A program made the translations under genes and the position numbers. DNA of 38,341 bases, taken from assembly GCA_016930435.1 (NCBI GenBank), contig JAFGGQ010000058.1:1-38341 (forward strand), in the 5' to 3' direction. The stretch comes from a bacterium (GTDB lineage Bacteria > UBP14 > UBA6098 > JAFGQG01). The notes below the pieces were generated by a model. The model saw only the letters and a program-made list of their open reading frames with translations, did not search any database and had not been told where the DNA came from. Positions 8,957 through 17,446 of the stretch are shown piece after piece (positions within the stretch are counted from its first letter, which is position 1; each line of letters starts with the position of its first letter).

Positions 8957-10296
8957 GCTTCCTCCACCTGTGGAAATCCCAGGAGCACTTCGGTACCCTG
9001 GTTCTTCCTGCTGATGATCTCAATAAAACCGTCATGATCATTTATGATCTTCTGGGTTAAAAAGAGTCCCAGGCCTGATCCCTGAGGCTTTGTGGAAAAG
9101 GTCAGTTCAAAGACCTTCTTCAAATTCTTGCGGGGAATTCCCTCCCCGGAATCCTTCAGGCTCAGTACCGAAAAGGGTCTGCCTTTCCGGTTCCGGGTAT
9201 AGGTTTTAACGGTTATTTGACCCTCCCCGTGAATGGCGTCACGGGCATTCAATATGATATTAAGAATAACCTGCTTCAAGGCGTTAGGGGCGATATTAAC
9301 GGGTGAGGTCGGCTTGATATCCTTGACGATATTGATGCCAGCCTTTATTAACTCAGGTTCCATACGGGCAACGATCTCACCGGCAACCTCGCCAATATCT
9401 GCGTTCTGATGGATTGAAGGGGATTTTGAGGAGAGGGAAAGGTAGCCTTCGACGAGGCTGTTAAGCCGATCGATCTCCTCCTTGATAAAAAGAGTCCATT
9501 CCTTCTGCTGGGAGGAAACGTGGTTTTCCAGTTCCTCAACGGATAATTTCATGATGGTAAGGGGATTACGGATTTCATGGGCCATCATAAAAGCCATTTC
9601 CCCCATGGTGCTGAGGGTCGCTGTTTTCACCAAGGTTCTCTCCGTTTTTTTCAGAACGCCGGAGATGATGAGGGTAAGAACAACGATCATGAGTATCGAT
9701 GCGATGCTGAGGATGGCAAATAAAATTAGTCCTTTTCTGGCAATACGGAGAATGTTGAAATACTCGTCTCCGGCTTCTATCCCCAGAACAGCAATCACGT
9801 TTTTATATTTATCGTAGAGCGGGGCATAGCCGGTCTTGGAATAGCGGTCATTGGACTCGTAGATCTTAGATGCGTTGGGGATGCCGGTAAGGCTAAGGTT
9901 GAAGGCATTATAATCAAGGGTTAGGTAAGGGTTCTTTTCGCCAAGCGGAAGTGACCAGTCGAAGGAATAAAGGGTATATCCCAGGGTATCCAGGATGAAA
10001 ATATTGGATAATTTTTGCTGTTCTAAAAGGTCAGCAAATATCTCCTCGGAGCGGGAGGGTGAATAGAAACGGGGATCGATCTCCAATTGATGGATCCATT
10101 CGGAGGATATGTTGCTGACCAATAACCGACTGACCAGGTTGAGGTTATCCTCCAGTTCCTGATTAAGGAAGGACCTGAAGTGCTTGTAACCGATGAAGAG
10201 AAAGAGATTAAAGGTGATGAGAATAACAAGGATTTGCAGGGATGCCCAGAGTACGAAGAGCTTCAGGGATGATTTTCGAGAGGGAATCCCACTCAT
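8953..10296 (-). CDS. Membrane sensor histidine kinase, partner of the NtrC-type regulator
   Basis: The 447-residue kinase has a transmembrane helix at about 16-37, an extracytoplasmic sensor region at about 40-186, and a second helix at about 187-213. The HisKA domain has the phospho-acceptor H240 in AHEIRNPLTIMK. The ATPase domain has an N box at about 345-355 (LNIILNARDAI), a G1 box DSGEGI at 382-387, and GSGLGL at 406-411. All catalytic motifs are intact. The sensor region (FILDTLGYTLYSFDWS, then YDKYKNVIAVLGIEAG) has the look of a PAS/Cache-type extracellular sensor, so a small ligand is likely; which one cannot be told. The gene lies 7 nt downstream of a TPR lipoprotein gene and overlaps the regulator gene by 4 nt. 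Confidence 0.94.
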   Translation of the reverse strand: MSGIPSRKSSLKLFVLWASLQILVILITFNLFLFIGYKHFRSFLNQELEDNLNLVSRLLVSNISSEWIHQLEIDPRFYSPSRSEEIFADLLEQQKLSNIFILDTLGYTLYSFDWSLPLGEKNPYLTLDYNAFNLSLTGIPNASKIYESNDRYSKTGYAPLYDKYKNVIAVLGIEAGDEYFNILRIARKGLILFAILSIASILMIVVLTLIISGVLKKTERTLVKTATLSTMGEMAFMMAHEIRNPLTIMKLSVEELENHVSSQQKEWTLFIKEEIDRLNSLVEGYLSLSSKSPSIHQNADIGEVAGEIVARMEPELIKAGINIVKDIKPTSPVNIAPNALKQVILNIILNARDAIHGEGQITVKTYTRNRKGRPFSVLSLKDSGEGIPRKNLKKVFELTFSTKPQGSGLGLFLTQKIINDHDGFIEIISRKNQGTEVLLGFPQVEEA

Positions 10297-10303
10297 GGAA
10301 CCC

Positions 10304-11038
10304 TTAAAATCCCCGAAGCTGCTTCAGTTCACGCCGGGCTTCATTAATATCTGGAGCATAGGGTGCTAACTGCACATATTTTTCAAGCATCTTTATGGCC
10401 GAATCGAAATCACCTCTCTGGTAATACGCTGATTCCAGATTGCGGTATGGAGCGGGGTAGGTGGGTTCGAGTTCTTTGGACCGCAGGAACTCCTCGATGG
10501 CTTTTTCATACAAGCCCTTCTTGAAGTATGCCCCTCCCAGGTTGTTGTGAAAGATATGATTTTCGGAGTCGATGGAAACCGCTTTCTGGTATTGCTCAAT
10601 GGCATCATCATAGCGACCCCGCTGATAATAAAGCCAGCCCAGACCGTAATAACCCCAGGGGCAATTGGGATCCAGTTCCAGAGCCTTATTATAATACTCC
10701 TCCTGCTGCTTGAAACTGGAGAGCAACTTACCGTAAAGGTAATATACGACTGCAGCGTCCTTATGGGCTTCCAGCAATTCGTTATATTTGGTCAGTAATT
10801 CGTTATCCGAGAGTTCATTACTGAGAATAGCCTGGTATTTGATATGGGCTTCAGGATAGGTAGGATATATCTCGATGGCCTTCTCCAGCTCCAATTGCAT
10901 CTCCTTCAGGTTACCTTCCCGCTCGAATCTCAGGGCTTCTTCGAAATGCGGCTGTGCCTGATGTTCCAGTTTTTCTTTCTGGGAGCCCCAACAACCTATT
11001 AATAGTATTGGAAGAAGGAGAAAAAGAAGTTTTCTCAT
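10304..11038 (-). CDS. TPR-repeat lipoprotein
   Basis: The 244-residue product begins with a lipoprotein signal peptide ending in the lipobox LIGC (C16), so it should be lipid-anchored in the envelope. The rest is tetratricopeptide repeats, at least five, with typical A/G/Y/P spacing, for example WGYYGLGWLYYQRGRYDDAI and NLGGAYFKKGLYEKAIEEF. TPRs act as protein-protein scaffolds; no enzymatic part is seen. Its ATG shares one base with the stop codon of the preceding TPR lipoprotein gene (TAATG), which indicates translational coupling. It lies 7 nt upstream of the histidine kinase gene, so it could help sense or relay envelope state to that kinase. That link is inferred from position only. Confidence 0.88.
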   Translation of the reverse strand: MRKLLFLLLPILLIGCWGSQKEKLEHQAQPHFEEALRFEREGNLKEMQLELEKAIEIYPTYPEAHIKYQAILSNELSDNELLTKYNELLEAHKDAAVVYYLYGKLLSSFKQQEEYYNKALELDPNCPWGYYGLGWLYYQRGRYDDAIEQYQKAVSIDSENHIFHNNLGGAYFKKGLYEKAIEEFLRSKELEPTYPAPYRNLESAYYQRGDFDSAIKMLEKYVQLAPYAPDINEARRELKQLRGF

Positions 11039-12378
11039 TATTTATCCTCCAGGCTGACTTCCGGTAACTTGCCTTTCATGTGTATGTAGGCGGCTTTCTC
11101 CTCGGCGGTAGCCAGATATGGTTTGAGAAAATCGATTTTACTTTTAGCAGGTGCATTCCATTGGGAGTCTTTGAGGGCTTTTCTGTATTGCTCAAGAGCC
11201 TCCTCGAATACCATTTTGGATTCCATGTTCAGAGTGCCATCCGGGGGAAGAATGGCCATTCCGTAACCCTCGTATATTTCTCCCCGGACAAAATAAGCAT
11301 AATAATACTTACTGTCGATGCTGATGGCTTTGCTGATGTATCCATTGGCGGTTCTATACTTTTTCAGGTCACGGTAAACCTCGGCGATATCCACCTGGAT
11401 CCGGGGACTGTCAGGGTTCAAACCGGCGGCCTGTTTTAATTTCTCCAGGCTTTTGGTGTATTCCTTCTGGCGGAAAAATACCAGGCCCAGGTAATGCATT
11501 CCTTTGGGATCATCGGGATTCGACTGAGTATATTCTTCCAGAAGGGCCATGGATTCATCGAAACGCCCCAGCTGTCCGTAAACCCTTCCCAATTCAAGTT
11601 TAACATCCTGATCATCAGGCTGGAGCCGAAGCAGGTTCTGATAGGCAATGGCCAACCCCTCATTATTCCTGCGTGTCTCATAAAGCCTTTCAAGTGTCTT
11701 CCAGATTGCTACCTGGTTGGAGTCACACCGGGCTCCTTTCTCATACCAGGCGACAGCGCTGTCCAATTTGCCATCCTCCAGATAGATACGCCCCAACTGA
11801 CGCATACTTTCACAGTCCTGAGGGTCCAATTCCACACTTTTCTTGTACTCCAGAATGGCAACTTGATTAACATTCTCAATGGAATCAATTATACAGGAAT
11901 AGATATTTTGTTTTTCGGGGTCCAATTGTTCTAAGGAGTCCACATTAGCGATTAAGGAATCCCTTCTGTCAAGGTATCCCTGTTTTTCCTTGAAGTAAAT
12001 ATATGCCAATCCGCAATGCAGGTTCGATTTATCCGGAAACTTGTCTATTGCTTCCTGATACATCACCTTGGCTGTATCCAGCATATCCAGGCGGATGTAG
12101 GTGTCAGCCAGGTAACGGTAAGCCTTCTCACAGAATTCGGTCTGGCAACCGGAATCCAACTCCAAAATCATCTTTAATGGGTCAATGGCATCGGTATATT
12201 GTTTATTCTTATAATATTCATAACCATTGCTGAATTGAACTTTTACCTGGTATTCCAGTTCGGCCAGATCCTGTTCCGGGGTGGTTTCGGGCTGCATTTC
12301 AACCTGAGGTTGTTGGTTGCAAGAGGCAAAAAGAAGGATAACGAACAGGCCAATGATCAGAACACCTTTTTTCGGCAT
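11038..12378 (-). CDS. Large TPR-repeat lipoprotein
   Basis: The 446-residue product has a lipoprotein signal peptide with lipobox FASC (C20), then Gln/Glu-rich linker sequence and a long array of TPRs from about residue 45 to about 400 (for example AYRYLADTYIRLDMLDTAKVM, SMRQLGRIYLEDGKLDSAVAW, MHYLGLVFFRQKEYTKSLEKL). It is probably a periplasmic or outer-membrane scaffold. A strong AAAGGGGGAA ribosome site lies just before its ATG. The gene follows the ApbE-like gene after 47 nt and overlaps the next TPR lipoprotein by one base. Two adjacent TPR lipoproteins of different length suggest old duplication, but the sequences are too diverged to state this firmly by eye. Confidence 0.88.
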   Translation of the reverse strand: MPKKGVLIIGLFVILLFASCNQQPQVEMQPETTPEQDLAELEYQVKVQFSNGYEYYKNKQYTDAIDPLKMILELDSGCQTEFCEKAYRYLADTYIRLDMLDTAKVMYQEAIDKFPDKSNLHCGLAYIYFKEKQGYLDRRDSLIANVDSLEQLDPEKQNIYSCIIDSIENVNQVAILEYKKSVELDPQDCESMRQLGRIYLEDGKLDSAVAWYEKGARCDSNQVAIWKTLERLYETRRNNEGLAIAYQNLLRLQPDDQDVKLELGRVYGQLGRFDESMALLEEYTQSNPDDPKGMHYLGLVFFRQKEYTKSLEKLKQAAGLNPDSPRIQVDIAEVYRDLKKYRTANGYISKAISIDSKYYYAYFVRGEIYEGYGMAILPPDGTLNMESKMVFEEALEQYRKALKDSQWNAPAKSKIDFLKPYLATAEEKAAYIHMKGKLPEVSLEDK

Positions 12379-12425
12379 TGTTCCCCCTTTGTTTTATATA
12401 TTTTCATATTTTTTCATTTTAATTG

Positions 12426-13469
12426 TCATTCCAATTCGAACACTTCAAAATCAAGATTTTTTGAAGTATAGTAACTGGTCCCTGTTTTTCTTACTATTAT
12501 AAAAATTCCCTCGGTTTTGTCAAGCCCATTTATGAAATTTAAGCCATCCTTAAGTCCCATCACGAAAACCGCGGTACTTAGTAAATCCGCTTCAGCAGCG
12601 GTGGGTGCGATAATGGTCACGCTGCTTAGTGATTCTGCCGGGTATCCGGTAAGTGGGTCGAAGATATGGTGGTATCGGCGGCCCTCTTTAAGGAAATACT
12701 GTTGATAGTCCCCGGCGGTGGCGCAGGCCATTTTTGAAGGGATGGAAAATTTACCAATAAGGGCTCCCGGTTTGCGTGGGTGCTTAAGCCCGATTCGGAA
12801 CTCCCGGTCTTTTCGGCTAAAACCGCGGATAGTGCCACCTGCATCTATGAGAAATCCCTGCACTTCTTCCATGCCGATAAGAAGATCATAGATAAGGTCG
12901 GCAGCGTAACCCTTGGCAATTGCCCCTAAATCAAGTTTGGCGCCGATCAAGCGCTTTTGAATCCTGCAGGATGCCGAATCGAAATAGAAGGCTTCGAGCC
13001 CCACCAATCTCAAAACCGAATCCAATTGGGAAGGAGAAGGTATAAATTCAACCTTTTCCCCCATTCCCCACAGACTGGTCAATGGACCGATGGCCGGCTC
13101 AAATGCCCCCCCGGTAAGCTCTCTGCCCCGGTAGCTTAAAACCAGCAAAGAACATAATTGCCGGGACAGGATAATCGAAGAATCAGGATAAGACTCATTT
13201 ATGCGAAAAATCTCACTTGGCTCATAGAAATTGGTAGTATTTTCCAGATTGTGAAGGAGGTTCTGGAGGGAATCAGATAACCATTCCAGCAGGAAATCGG
13301 AAGGAGCTTTTCCAAGAAGTCGAAGGTTGATGTATGAGCCCATGGCCAGATAGCTTTTTTCAAAGGCCACCTTCTCGGAGCGTTTTAATAGACGCGGAAT
13401 GAAACCAAGCAGGATGATAATGACGATTAGGACTAAAGCAACTACTTTCAGGATAATTTTGCGGGTCAT
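12426..13469 (-). CDS. apbE: FAD:protein FMN transferase (ApbE family)
   Basis: ApbE enzymes use FAD to attach FMN covalently to a threonine of target proteins on the outer face of the inner membrane. The 347-residue protein has an N-terminal membrane segment (about 5-25), fitting a periplasmic location. Family motifs are present: LTGGAFEPAIGPL (118-130), LDLGAIAKGYA (179-189), IDAGGTIRG (208-216), HHIFDPLTG (267-275), and the metal-binding AD..ST element (D295, T299). Length is typical. Known partners such as Nqr or Rnf subunits are not in the window, so its substrate is unknown. An AGGG ribosome site precedes the ATG. It heads a co-directional group with the TPR lipoproteins and the two-component system. 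Confidence 0.93.
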   Translation of the reverse strand: MTRKIILKVVALVLIVIIILLGFIPRLLKRSEKVAFEKSYLAMGSYINLRLLGKAPSDFLLEWLSDSLQNLLHNLENTTNFYEPSEIFRINESYPDSSIILSRQLCSLLVLSYRGRELTGGAFEPAIGPLTSLWGMGEKVEFIPSPSQLDSVLRLVGLEAFYFDSASCRIQKRLIGAKLDLGAIAKGYAADLIYDLLIGMEEVQGFLIDAGGTIRGFSRKDREFRIGLKHPRKPGALIGKFSIPSKMACATAGDYQQYFLKEGRRYHHIFDPLTGYPAESLSSVTIIAPTAAEADLLSTAVFVMGLKDGLNFINGLDKTEGIFIIVRKTGTSYYTSKNLDFEVFELE

Positions 13470-13794
13470 AAAGCCCTGCCTGGTTATGAATAATAAAAAA
13501 TTGAATTTACTCAGTTGCGAAGATGCTATTTCTTATACCAGTAAAATGCAGTTGTTAATACCGGATATTAGTTATATACAGATAGATATGTATTCATTAG
13601 TTATTTACATACTGTACAAAAAAATGCAAATTATATTCCGAAGGTTATATTCTGATATTCTGCTTTTCGATATTTTAGAAAGTATAGTGAATTCCAACTG
13701 CGCAAACGGGTTAAAACAGCTACCTATCCATAGAACCAGGTTCTATGGATAGGTAGTCAGATTTTCAAAACAGTTACCGGATTGGCAATGGTGT
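13470..13794. other. Intergenic region between apbE and asnA
   Basis: This 325-base stretch is AT-rich and holds no convincing reading frame. Its clear element is the perfect inverted repeat at 13720-13756, listed separately. The part nearest apbE should hold the promoter of the minus-strand apbE group, but no hexamer pair there is good enough to name. Confidence 0.6.
13720..13756 (-). terminator. Perfect 18-bp inverted repeat with one-base centre, possible asnA terminator
   Basis: The arms CTACCTATCCATAGAACC and its exact reverse complement flank a single A at 13738. It lies 39 nt past the asnA stop codon. Read on the minus strand, the stem is followed by CTGTTTTAA, a weak T tract, so it could end asnA transcription. 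A stem this long and perfect with a one-base centre is unusual for a simple terminator; an operator or a dispersed palindrome is also possible. Confidence 0.5.
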
Positions 13795-14934
13795 TTATTC
13801 AAGAACGAAAATGTTCCGTTTGGAACAGATTTCCTTTAGTTGTTTTGGCCAGACGGTAACGCTGCATTCACCAAGATGAGCTTTGTGAAGTAGTCTCATA
13901 TATGTTCTGGATTGACCGATGCCTCCGCCGACGGAGAGAGGGATTTGGTCATTCAGGATCATCTTGTGGTAGGGCAGTTCCAAAAAATGGAGTTGATCGG
14001 TTATGGATAATTGTTTCTGGAGGGTTTCCTTGGTTACCCTTATACCCATGGAGGTCAGTTCATGGCGTCTGCCGGTAACGGGGTTCCAGACCAAAATATC
14101 TCCGTTCAAACCGTGCATAAGTTTGTTGTTTTTATTGATGGTAGGGGTTACCCAGTCATCATAATCAGCAGCTCTCATTTCATGGGGATAGCCGTCTTCC
14201 AGTGTCCAGCCGATACCGATAATAAAAACTGCCGGGTATTTTTTTAGTATTTCAGTTTCACGGGTTTTCCGGGGGAGATCCGGGAACATGTCCAGTATCT
14301 CTTCAGCGTGCAGGAAGGTCAGCTCTTCAGGGAGTGATTCATACTTGCAATTATCTAATTTGGGGAACATTTCGTGAGCCAGGTTTTCGGCCCCTTTGAG
14401 CACTTTCCACAGTTTCCTGACTACTTCTTTCAGGAAATCCAGGTTCCGGTCCCCCATGGTGATAACCCTTTCCCAGTCCCACTGATCGACATAAGAGCTG
14501 TGGTCGTGGTCGAGAAAGTAATCCTTGCGAACTGCTCTCATATCGGTGAGAAGGCCTTCTCCAATGTCCATTTTATATTGTTTCAGTGCCCACCGTTTCC
14601 ATTTTGTAGCGGCTTGTACCACCTGGGCTTCGATCTTCTTTTCAAGGCCCAATCCGCATTGAAAATCGATCGGGGTACGGGAGCCATCACGGTCCAGATA
14701 ATCGTTCATACCGCTGGCTTTCTCGAGGATCAAGGGACATTCTACCCGGATCAGGTTCAATTCTTTGCACATATTCTCCTCGATATACTTCTTGATTTCG
14801 GAGATTGCAATCTGGGTTTCCTTGGGGTCTAAAATGGGCTTGTAATCGGCAGGTAAAACTTGTTCTAACTTCTCATAGGTACTGACTCCCGGGCCTGCCA
14901 GGTCAGCAGTCTTGTCATATTTCTCGTTTGCCAC
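13795..14934 (-). CDS. asnA: Aspartate-ammonia ligase (asparagine synthetase A)
   Basis: AsnA makes asparagine from aspartate, ammonia and ATP, and is related to class II aminoacyl-tRNA synthetases. Family landmarks are clear: VECPLILEKASGMNDYL (64-80), KWKRWALKQY (111-120), LLTDMRAVRKD (128-138), SYVDQWDWERVI (147-158), and the C-terminal GGGIGQSRTYMRLLHKAHLG (336-355). At 379 residues it is longer than the roughly 330 of the classical enzyme, chiefly through an N-terminal extension before about residue 40. The start is GTG, supported by AGGAGG 8 nt upstream. It is monocistronic by layout, between the palindrome and mgtE. A small perfect hairpin (14964-14978) lies in its leader. Confidence 0.95.
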   Translation of the reverse strand: MANEKYDKTADLAGPGVSTYEKLEQVLPADYKPILDPKETQIAISEIKKYIEENMCKELNLIRVECPLILEKASGMNDYLDRDGSRTPIDFQCGLGLEKKIEAQVVQAATKWKRWALKQYKMDIGEGLLTDMRAVRKDYFLDHDHSSYVDQWDWERVITMGDRNLDFLKEVVRKLWKVLKGAENLAHEMFPKLDNCKYESLPEELTFLHAEEILDMFPDLPRKTRETEILKKYPAVFIIGIGWTLEDGYPHEMRAADYDDWVTPTINKNNKLMHGLNGDILVWNPVTGRRHELTSMGIRVTKETLQKQLSITDQLHFLELPYHKMILNDQIPLSVGGGIGQSRTYMRLLHKAHLGECSVTVWPKQLKEICSKRNIFVLE

Positions 14935-14963
14935 TACAGTTTCCTCCTGTTTAGTGTGGTTTT

Positions 14964-14978
14964 GCCCTTAATCAGGGC
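14964..14978 (-). other. Small hairpin in the asnA leader
   Basis: GCCCT and AGGGC form a perfect 5-bp stem around a 5-base loop, about 30 nt upstream of the asnA GTG. The following bases are not a T tract, so it is not a terminator. The rest of 14935-15184 shows nothing recognisable. Confidence 0.3.
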
Positions 14979-15184
14979 GATTAACACAAAGTTTATATAG
15001 TGTATTAAAAGAACTAAAAATGTACCTGAAAAAAGCCCCAAAAAGATATATCATAAGTTTAATTTAGCAAGAAAAATCTACTTTCTGGTGCAAAATAGTA
15101 ATAGGATAAAAAGGGGGAAATGGTGAGCGATACTTCTGCAAGATAGTACTCTCCGGAAATACTCAAAAGGAGTGTGAGGAAGTT

Positions 15185-16531
15185 TTATCCCATCCTGAAC
15201 AGCATGGTACCGATGAAAAGGTAGATCAGAATACCTACGATATCGTTAAAGGTGGTAACAAAAGGCCCGGATGTGATGGCCGGGTCGATACCGATCTTCT
15301 CGCAGATAAGGGGTATCATCACACCATTGGAGGATGCGAACAGGATAGATGTAAACATTGAAAGGGTGACCACCAGGCCGACCTTAAACGAGCCGGATAT
15401 AAAGGCTCCTCCCAATCCGGCGAGAATGCCGCACAGGAATCCCAACATTAAGCCCACACGGATCTCCCTCAAGATATATAAGAAGGATGTTTTAAGCACT
15501 AATTCTCCGGTAGCAAGACCACGTACCATGATGGTGGATGATTGTATCCCCACATTTCCGGCTAACCCGATCACTACCGGGATGAAGAAGGCAAGTGCCA
15601 CGATTTCATTCAGGGTTTCCTGGAAGCTTTTCAGGATAGTACCGGCAATTAAACCTCCGAAGAGTGTCATGATCAGCCATGGGATGCGCCGCAGGGCCTT
15701 CTTGAAAAGGGGTTCAGTGAAAGGTTCCTTTTCGGATGTACCAGCCATTAATAGCATATCCTCGGTGTTTTCTTCCTGAACCACATCAAAAAGATCGTCG
15801 CTGGTGATAACTCCCTTTAAAACATTGTCATCGTCCACCACGGGAAGGGCAAGCAGATCGTACCTCTGGAGAAGATTAGCGGCTTCTTCCTGGTCAGCGT
15901 TGATATTAATGGAAACCGCATCCCGGTTCATGACCTCGAAGACCTTGTCATTGTCATCAGCGAAAAGCAGGTTCCTCGAGCGTACGGTACCGGTTAGGCG
16001 GCCTTCGTCATCAATAGCATAAATATATAGAGGCACATCAGCCGGATAGCTTTTCTTACATTCCCTGATGGCTTGTTCTACAGTATAGTTTTCCTTTATC
16101 CGGACAACTTCCGGGGTCATGATCCCGCCGGCGGAATCGATGGGGTAATTAAGGATTTCCTTCAGCATGCCAGCATATTCACGGGGGATGCTGTTTAAAA
16201 TGCGGACCGCACGGGAGGGCTTTAAGTAAGCTAAAATATCCGCCGCCTCATCAGGGTGAATGGCCTCGATGATCCGGGAGATGGATTCAACACTCATAGC
16301 CTTTAATAATTCCTTGGTGGTAGCGGAATCCATTTCGTAGAGAACCGCCCCGATCTTGGAGGGTTCCAGGAATGTAAGTATCCGAAGACGATCTTCCTCT
16401 CCCAGTATCTGCAGAAAAGCGGTGATATCCGCTTCATGCATTTCCGCCAGAACTTCTTTCAGTTCGGATAAGGAGTTGCTTTCAAATAGAGAATATAACC
16501 TGTCCTGTTGACTACCAGTCTCTTCTTCCAT
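15185..16531 (-). CDS. mgtE: MgtE-family magnesium transporter
   Basis: The 448-residue protein has the full MgtE plan: an N-terminal helical MgtE_N domain (about 15-130, with IHPDEAADILAYL), two CBS domains (about 138-253, starting GIMTPEVVRI and ending VITSDDLFDVV), a plug linker, and five transmembrane helices from about 283 to 446. The membrane part keeps GLAGNVGIQSSTIMVRGLA (322-340) and DPAITSGPF...FNDI, whose D430 fits the conserved pore aspartate. The family is gated by cytosolic Mg2+ through the N and CBS domains. It can also carry Co2+ in some bacteria. There is no room upstream for an M-box riboswitch (81 nt to the next gene), so control is probably at the protein level. Confidence 0.95.
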   Translation of the reverse strand: MEEETGSQQDRLYSLFESNSLSELKEVLAEMHEADITAFLQILGEEDRLRILTFLEPSKIGAVLYEMDSATTKELLKAMSVESISRIIEAIHPDEAADILAYLKPSRAVRILNSIPREYAGMLKEILNYPIDSAGGIMTPEVVRIKENYTVEQAIRECKKSYPADVPLYIYAIDDEGRLTGTVRSRNLLFADDNDKVFEVMNRDAVSININADQEEAANLLQRYDLLALPVVDDDNVLKGVITSDDLFDVVQEENTEDMLLMAGTSEKEPFTEPLFKKALRRIPWLIMTLFGGLIAGTILKSFQETLNEIVALAFFIPVVIGLAGNVGIQSSTIMVRGLATGELVLKTSFLYILREIRVGLMLGFLCGILAGLGGAFISGSFKVGLVVTLSMFTSILFASSNGVMIPLICEKIGIDPAITSGPFVTTFNDIVGILIYLFIGTMLFRMG

Positions 16532-16612
16532 GAATTAAAACTCGATTTCAGTTATTTTGAATTATTAATGCTTAGTGTTATCTTTTTTTTGGAACTAATC
16601 CGTGCATGGAAC

Positions 16613-17434
16613 CTATTTTTTATATTTTTCTAAGGGGCCTCCTAAATGATTTATCATATCTCTAAAACGATCCCGGTTTACCATTAAAGAATCTGAAAGG
16701 TCGAAGTTTTCCAGTTGCCTTTGAACCGCGGCTATCCTGTCCGAAGCTGGGGGATGCGTTGAAAACAATTCTCCCAAAAGTGAAGAGGTGCCCCCTAATT
16801 CCTGCAGGAATTCCAGGACTTCCAGCATCCCTTCACGGGGGTCATAATCAGCCAGATACTCGTAGTATGTACCCAGTGAATCCGCTTCAAATTCGTTTTG
16901 CCGGGAGAAATGGAGGATACCGGCAGAGCCCAGAAGATTGGCCATGAGTTCTTCCCAGAAACCAGGATTGGAGCCCAAAAGAACGGAGACCAGGATCGAG
17001 TAACCGTAGATTTGGGTCAATTGTTCTGCTGAGTGCCGGGCTACCACGTGGGAGATTTCGTGAGCCAGCACACCGGCTAACTCCGATTCGTCCTCCAGCC
17101 GCCTCAGTAAACCGGTGTATATGTATATCCATCCGCCTGGTAAAGCAAAAGCGTTGATAGTGGTATCATCCTGCACGACCTTAAAATAATAGGTGATCTC
17201 GGAGCGTTCACATACGCTTACTATACTCTGGCCAACATAATCTACATAATCAACAACGGCGGCATTGTTGATTAGGTTAAGTTCAGCATCCAGTTCCTGT
17301 GAGAGTGAATCACCGATCTCGATTTCCTGTTGGGTGGAGATCAAACTCAGATCACCCTCGTTGGGGCCCGTTCCGCAAGCGCATAACATTAATAGTAATA
17401 TGGTTACAATGGTTCCTGCTATTTTTTTTACCAT
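16613..17434 (-). CDS. M48-family metalloprotease lipoprotein
   Basis: The 273-residue protein has a lipoprotein signal peptide (lipobox LCAC, C20) and the zinc protease core: HEISH at 125-129, followed by VVARH, and the third-ligand region NEFEADSLG with E181/E183. Related proteins (BepA/LoiP type) are periplasmic or outer-membrane quality-control proteases. There are no C-terminal TPRs as in BepA, so it is closer to the short LoiP/YcaL type. The ATG has GGAGT upstream. It follows the UbiA-type gene after 12 nt, which suggests co-transcription, and precedes mgtE. Confidence 0.92.
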   Translation of the reverse strand: MVKKIAGTIVTILLLMLCACGTGPNEGDLSLISTQQEIEIGDSLSQELDAELNLINNAAVVDYVDYVGQSIVSVCERSEITYYFKVVQDDTTINAFALPGGWIYIYTGLLRRLEDESELAGVLAHEISHVVARHSAEQLTQIYGYSILVSVLLGSNPGFWEELMANLLGSAGILHFSRQNEFEADSLGTYYEYLADYDPREGMLEVLEFLQELGGTSSLLGELFSTHPPASDRIAAVQRQLENFDLSDSLMVNRDRFRDMINHLGGPLEKYKK

Positions 17435-17446
17435 ATCAAAACTCCT

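Noticed and set aside
15150-15180. Imperfect ACTCTCC/GGAGTGT hairpin after mgtE as a terminator
   Set aside because: It has a mismatch and no T tract on the mgtE strand.
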